This document shows, piece by piece, positions 60,717-64,000 of a stretch of DNA of 64,000 nucleotides. Position 1 is the stretch's first letter; every line of letters starts with the position of its first letter. Under the pieces are notes generated by a model that worked only from the letters and a program-made list of their open reading frames with translations, was not told the DNA's origin and did no database searches. The DNA is from Ecdyonurus torrentis (lineage: Eukaryota; Arthropoda; Insecta; Ephemeroptera; Heptageniidae), in the NCBI GenBank assembly GCA_949318235.1, contig OX439135.1, positions 23,328,957 to 23,392,956 of the forward strand, given 5' to 3'. A program made the translations under genes and the position numbers.

Positions 60717-61245
60717 TAGAGCTGTAAAAAACTCGAAATATTTTTAACCCGGGCTGAAATTTTTTGGCCCGGTTTGACTCGAAACCCGGGTTTAGCTTGA
60801 AATCGAGCTTAAACTCGAAAAACGAGCCAAAGCTCGGAAAGCTCGATAATTGAGCCAAAGTTTAAAAACGAGTTTTTGAGCCTATGAAGCAAAAAGCTCG
60901 ATTTTCATTATGAAAAAATTGTTTTTTAGATGATAAAAGTCATAAATAAAATAAAATAATTTTTAAAAATATTTTAAACAACTTATTTTGCATGATAGAA
61001 TACTAAAAACACCATTTTAAACAAAAATTACAAACTTTTTTTCTTTTCTTTCTTCAAAAAATTTTCTTTAGCTCGATTTATTTTCAAAAGCTCGTTTTTT
61101 TTTACGAGTTATTCACGAGCTCAACTCGAAAAAGCTCGTTTTCGAGCTCAAAGCTCGAAACCCGGGTTGACCATTTTCAAAAAAACGAGCACCCGAAGAT
61201 TTTGACCCGGGCGGGTGCTCGACCCGGTTTAAATTTACAGCTCTA
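60717..61245. mobile_element. Small non-autonomous hAT element, 8-bp target duplication
   Basis: GTTTATAT at 60709-60716 is repeated at 61246-61253. Ends TAGAGCTGTAAA and TTTACAGCTCTA. The interior is a set of inverted AGCTCG/CGAGCT and CCCGGG motifs, concentrated in both subterminal regions. 529 bp, no frame. Confidence 0.95.
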
Positions 61246-61273
61246 GTTTATATCTCTCCACCTGGTATATATA

Positions 61274-62376
61274 TACCCGGATAAAAAATATTCATTTCTA
61301 TATAAATTCTTTTTAAAAAAATAAACATTCAATGAGAAGCGCTTCTAAATAATTTTTTTTTGTTTCAATAAAAAAATCTTTTAGAACTGTTTTTATTTTT
61401 ATTAATTTTTATGTTTTTAGAACTCTTTTAGAACTTTTTTCTCACGGTAATTATATTTACAGCCCCTGATGCTTTCTATATTTGAGTTCTTTTTAAATAA
61501 AAATTAAAAGCGTTCTTTTTCAGTTCTTTTTGAATAAAAAAAATTTAAAAAGCTTTTTGAGTTCCTTTCTTATAGTATATATATTTTTTTTTATACCTCC
61601 CCTCCCTGCCTTTTATATAATATAGTCCAAAATATTTAAGCTCGTGTAGCTCGTGCTCGTGCTACATTCCCAGCGGAACGTATCTGATCTTAGAATCATC
61701 TTTCGATTTCCTGTCGTTTGGCGCTAATTTTGAGGCCCAATCTTTAATAATTTCCGAGATAATTGTAATTTTTGGACCAGATTTCAGGTTAAAGGGGTGA
61801 AGGAGGCGTTATTTTAAAATTCTGACGAGTTACTCCAGTTTAGATCTCGACGAGATATAATCGTGTCTAAAATATATGAAACTGATCGTTTAAAAATTGG
61901 AGGAGTGGCAGCTCCAAAACCATTTCATAGGGTCGATTTTCCTTTATAACTAAAGTTTTTTTTGTCCGATTTGAATTAAATTAAATATGTAGTACTCCCT
62001 TTTAATTAACATGCGAAAGAATTGCTACTTAAAAAAAACGTTGAAATGTTTTCTGTTCCTACATAAAATGCAAAAAAACGGCAAACGATTCTTTTAAGAC
62101 GATTTTTTTTACTACACAAAGTCTGAAACGCAATTTATTTAAAATCACGTTAAAAAAGCTAAAAATTTTTTTTATTAATTGAACAAATAAATTATTATCA
62201 AATTTTAAAATTACGCGCATTTATAATAAAAATATTAAATGAATGGCAATTATTTAGAAATCATTTTTATAAAATAATTTAGTGGAACTCTTGTGGAATG
62301 CATTTTATTTAAAAAGAACTCACAAAGAATTGTTTAAAAATTTACCAAATAATATTAACTAATATTAACTATTAAT
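61274..62376. other. AT-rich DNA with recurrent AGAACT motifs
   Basis: 61280-61590 and 62280-62345 are dominated by AGAACT/AGTTCT words in A/T runs; the pattern resumes at 63333-63779 after the retrozyme, so it was probably one region. 61630-61960 is more complex and looks unique; no frame or RNA is recognised there. Confidence 0.5.
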
Positions 62377-62669
62377 GTCCATGGTTAGAGAGAGTCGCGC
62401 CGAGTATTTTGGTGTGACGTTTTTGCTAATTAATTTACTTTTGTAAGCCAAAAAACTAATTAACTAATCTCTATTTGCTTACGAGCTGCTAGTTCATACC
62501 ACCGTGCATACGATGCACTATGTGTCATATTTCGGCCTGGGTTTGAATATTTTTTTCTCTCTCTTTTGCGGGGTCCCTGAACTAACAAAGCTCATTATCT
62601 CCCATTCCCCAAAAATCTATCACCCCTCTTTTTTATGTGTTTATATCTATCTTTTAATTATCAATCTAT
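62377..62669 (+). repeat. Retrozyme direct repeat, upstream copy
   Basis: It begins GTCCATGGTTAG, i.e. at the hammerhead cleavage triplet and the 3' strand of stem I. The upstream half of the ribozyme is absent from this copy. Confidence 0.93.
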
Positions 62670-62875
62670 CGCAAAGTCGATTTTTTCCTAATTATATATT
62701 TATATCTATCGCAATGTCGATTATTTTTTCCTTTTCCTCTCTTTTGTGTTGTCCATATCTTTACCCTCTATTTTATCCCGCTATCTTTCTATTTTTCTAC
62801 TCCCTGGCTTACATAAAGTTAATTTTTTGGTATATTCGTTGCATTTCAAATATTTGGCGCGCCTCGGAGTAGCAG

Positions 62876-62924
62876 CCAATCCGCGGTGGAAGCTAAGCGT
62901 CCACCGAGGCTGCGGGTATATAAG
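62876..62924 (+). promoter_or_regulatory. CCAAT and TATA boxes of the retrozyme
   Basis: CCAAT at 62876-62880 and GGTATATAAGG around 62917-62924, about 40 bp apart in a locally GC-rich stretch. A start about 30 bp further down would place the stem-loop and ribozyme at the 5' end of the transcript. Inferred from motif and spacing only. Confidence 0.6.
62884..62906 (+). other. Hairpin before the TATA box
   Basis: CGGTGGA (62884-62890) pairs with TCCACCG (62900-62906) around the nine-base loop AGCTAAGCG. Confidence 0.6.
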
Positions 62925-62946
62925 GCCGCGCAGTCTATGCTACTCC

Positions 62947-62991
62947 AGCAGTCGATCTCTGACCAGGGCTACTCTCTGGTAGATCACTGCT
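62947..62991 (+). ncRNA. Stem-loop just upstream of the hammerhead
   Basis: AGCAGT pairs with ACTGCT, GATCT with AGATC, and ACCAG with CTGGT, giving 16 pairs with a 1-nt and a 3-nt bulge and a nine-base loop GGCTACTCT. It ends one nucleotide before the outer stem I of the ribozyme. Function unknown. Confidence 0.75.
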
Positions 62992-62992
62992 T

Positions 62993-63057
62993 CTCTCTCC
63001 TCACCATGCTGATGAGGCCCAGCAGGCCGAAACAGCGTTGTCCATGGTTAGAGAGAG
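62993..63057 (+). ncRNA. Type I hammerhead self-cleaving ribozyme
   Basis: The complete motif reads: stem I 5' strand ACCATG (63003-63008); CTGATGA core (63009-63015); stem II GGCC-CAGCA-GGCC (63016-63028); GAA (63029-63031); stem III ACA-GCGT-TGT (63032-63041); cleavage nucleotide C63042; stem I 3' strand CATGGT (63043-63048). Stem I extends outward: CTCTCTC (62993-62999) pairs with GAGAGAG (63051-63057) across an internal loop, as in natural hammerheads where this loop contacts loop II. All invariant core bases are present. The 3-bp stem III is short, as in Penelope-type ribozymes, which are thought to act partly as dimers. Predicted cleavage is after 63042. Confidence 0.92.
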
Positions 63058-63332
63058 TCGCGCCGAGTATTTTGGTGTGACGTTTTTGCTAATTAATTTA
63101 CTTTTGTAAGCCAAAAAACTAATTAACTAATCTCTATTTGCTTACGAGCTGCTAGTTCATACTACCGTGCATACGATGCACTATGTGTCATATTTCGGCC
63201 TGGGTTTGAATATTTTTTTCTCTCTCTTTTGCGGGGTCCCTGAACTAACAAAGCTCATTATCTCCCATTCCCCAAAAATCTATCACCCCTCTTTTTTATG
63301 TGTTTCTATCTATCTTTTAATTATCAATCTAT
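63040..63332 (+). repeat. Retrozyme direct repeat, downstream copy
   Basis: It differs from the upstream copy at two visible places (CATACTACC for CATACCACC; TTTCTATC for TTTATATC) and ends at ATCAATCTAT, where AGAACT-rich host DNA resumes. Confidence 0.93.
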
Positions 63333-63779
63333 TTTAGAACTCTTATAGAATTTAACATGATTTATAGAACTTATTTTAAAAATAAAAAAGAACTCGAAAA
63401 GAACTCGGTTGAAAATTATTATTTAATATTATTTTTAAAAATTCAATTGGAATTGTTTTTCAAATAAAAAATTCATTTAGAACTGCGAGCAAAATAAATA
63501 ATAAATTAAAAAAAACTTATAGATTTCATTATAAAAGTAGGCTTTATTTAGAATTGTGTCATTTTATTTTATTTTGATTTATTTATTTTAGAGAATTTAT
63601 ATAGAAGTGTAAAATATAAAAAGAAATTAAATAGAATGGTGCTGAAAAGTTCTATTTAATGGTAGAACTGTTTAGAACTGCTTTTTTAATAAAAAAATGT
63701 AAAAGAATTCAAATTTATTCAAAAAAACTTCAAAGAATTCATTTAAAAATTATATAGAACTGGAATATTTTTATGCGGT
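63333..63779. other. AT-rich AGAACT-motif DNA, right of the retrozyme
   Basis: Same low-complexity texture as 61280-61590 and 62280-62345 (AGAACT words, A/T runs). No gene. Confidence 0.5.
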
Positions 63780-64000
63780 AACTTTTTTTTTATTATTTCT
63801 TTTTCACCCAAAGGCGGTCCGTCATATTTGGGCATATTTGGGTGGGCCCCTTCAATAGGCGTCTGTCACCTCTGCAGATCCGATGGTTCCGATGGTTGGG
63901 AATAATTAGCTTATTATGAAATATTTGTGGCCTATAATTTCATTCAAAAATAAAATTTTAAGGAATTCCTCCCACTATTTTTGAAAAATAATTAAAAAAA
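63780..64000. mobile_element. hAT-A-type fragment, rearranged, cut by window end
   Basis: CACCCAAAGGCGGTCCGTCA and GGGCCCCTTCAATAGGCGTC are in one orientation; CCGATGGTTGGGAATAATTA and TCCTCCCACTATTTTTGAAA are in the other. It joins parts of both sides of an E/hAT-A composite with no core between. Confidence 0.65.

Larger units (their letters stand above)
62377..63332 (+). mobile_element. Hammerhead retrozyme / non-autonomous Penelope-like element
   Basis: Direct repeats 62377-62669 and 63040-63332 (293 bp, offset 663, two mismatches noticed) flank a 370-bp middle. Monomer 62380-63042 runs from one predicted ribozyme cleavage site to the next. The middle ends with CCAAT (62876-62880), TATATAAG (62917-62924), a 16-bp-paired stem-loop (62947-62991) and a type I hammerhead. 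Hammerheads in direct repeats are known from Penelope-like elements and from small non-autonomous retrozymes. There is no reverse transcriptase here. Confidence 0.85.

Noticed and set aside
62504..62872. 122-codon hydrophobic frame in the retrozyme
   Set aside because: It arises from a pyrimidine-rich stretch and runs towards the promoter region, with no known domain.
62377..63332. Ordinary LTR retrotransposon or TRIM
   Set aside because: The repeats lack TG...CA ends, no primer-binding site or polypurine tract follows or precedes them as expected, and the downstream repeat includes the hammerhead cleavage site. A Penelope-like or retrozyme origin fits better.

Overview
The window is AT-rich eukaryotic DNA with GT-AG introns, a LINE 3' end, many short inverted-repeat transposons (MITEs), long dinucleotide microsatellites and a 200-base assembly gap. 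This points to a repeat-rich animal, most likely an invertebrate; I cannot name the species. Only one protein-coding gene is convincing.

Layout. (1) 1-9 kb: the last six exons of a NUBPL (Ind1) gene, the mitochondrial P-loop protein needed for complex I assembly. The upstream P-loop exon lies outside the window. Its introns are full of MITEs, and the largest holds a hAT element nested in a foldback element. (2) 9-24 kb: MITEs plus a large foldback locus (10.8-18 kb) built around a roughly 680 bp near-perfect palindrome called 'core' here. Two more cores lie at 21.2-23.4 kb. (3) 25-35 kb: a segmental duplication of about 3.7 kb (two full copies and a partial third) carrying a 36-bp minisatellite, with about 9 units in copy 1 and about 64 in copy 2. 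(4) 35-41 kb: more MITEs, ending in the 200-N gap. (5) 41.6-58.4 kb: a tandem array of about 2.84 kb monomers, each with a core palindrome, foldback arms, half of another foldback element and a nested 160-bp palindrome. One monomer carries a hAT insertion. (6) 58.4-61.3 kb: array flank and broken cores, one split by a small hAT element. (7) 62.4-63.3 kb: a very young repeat whose 663-bp monomer contains a complete type I hammerhead self-cleaving ribozyme. This is a retrozyme or non-autonomous Penelope-like element. (8) The window ends in a truncated hAT-related repeat.

The window is therefore mainly a record of transposition. At least three unrelated MITE families sit in TTAA target duplications. 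Three hAT-type elements have clear or near-clear 8-bp target duplications. Several foldbacks could give long double-stranded RNA if transcribed. The most striking item is the hammerhead repeat: the ribozyme core, three stems, an extended stem I, and CCAAT/TATA-like promoter motifs can all be read directly, and the boundary of its direct repeat falls at the predicted self-cleavage site. Statements about transcription or self-cleavage are inference; the motifs, repeats and target duplications are seen in the sequence.
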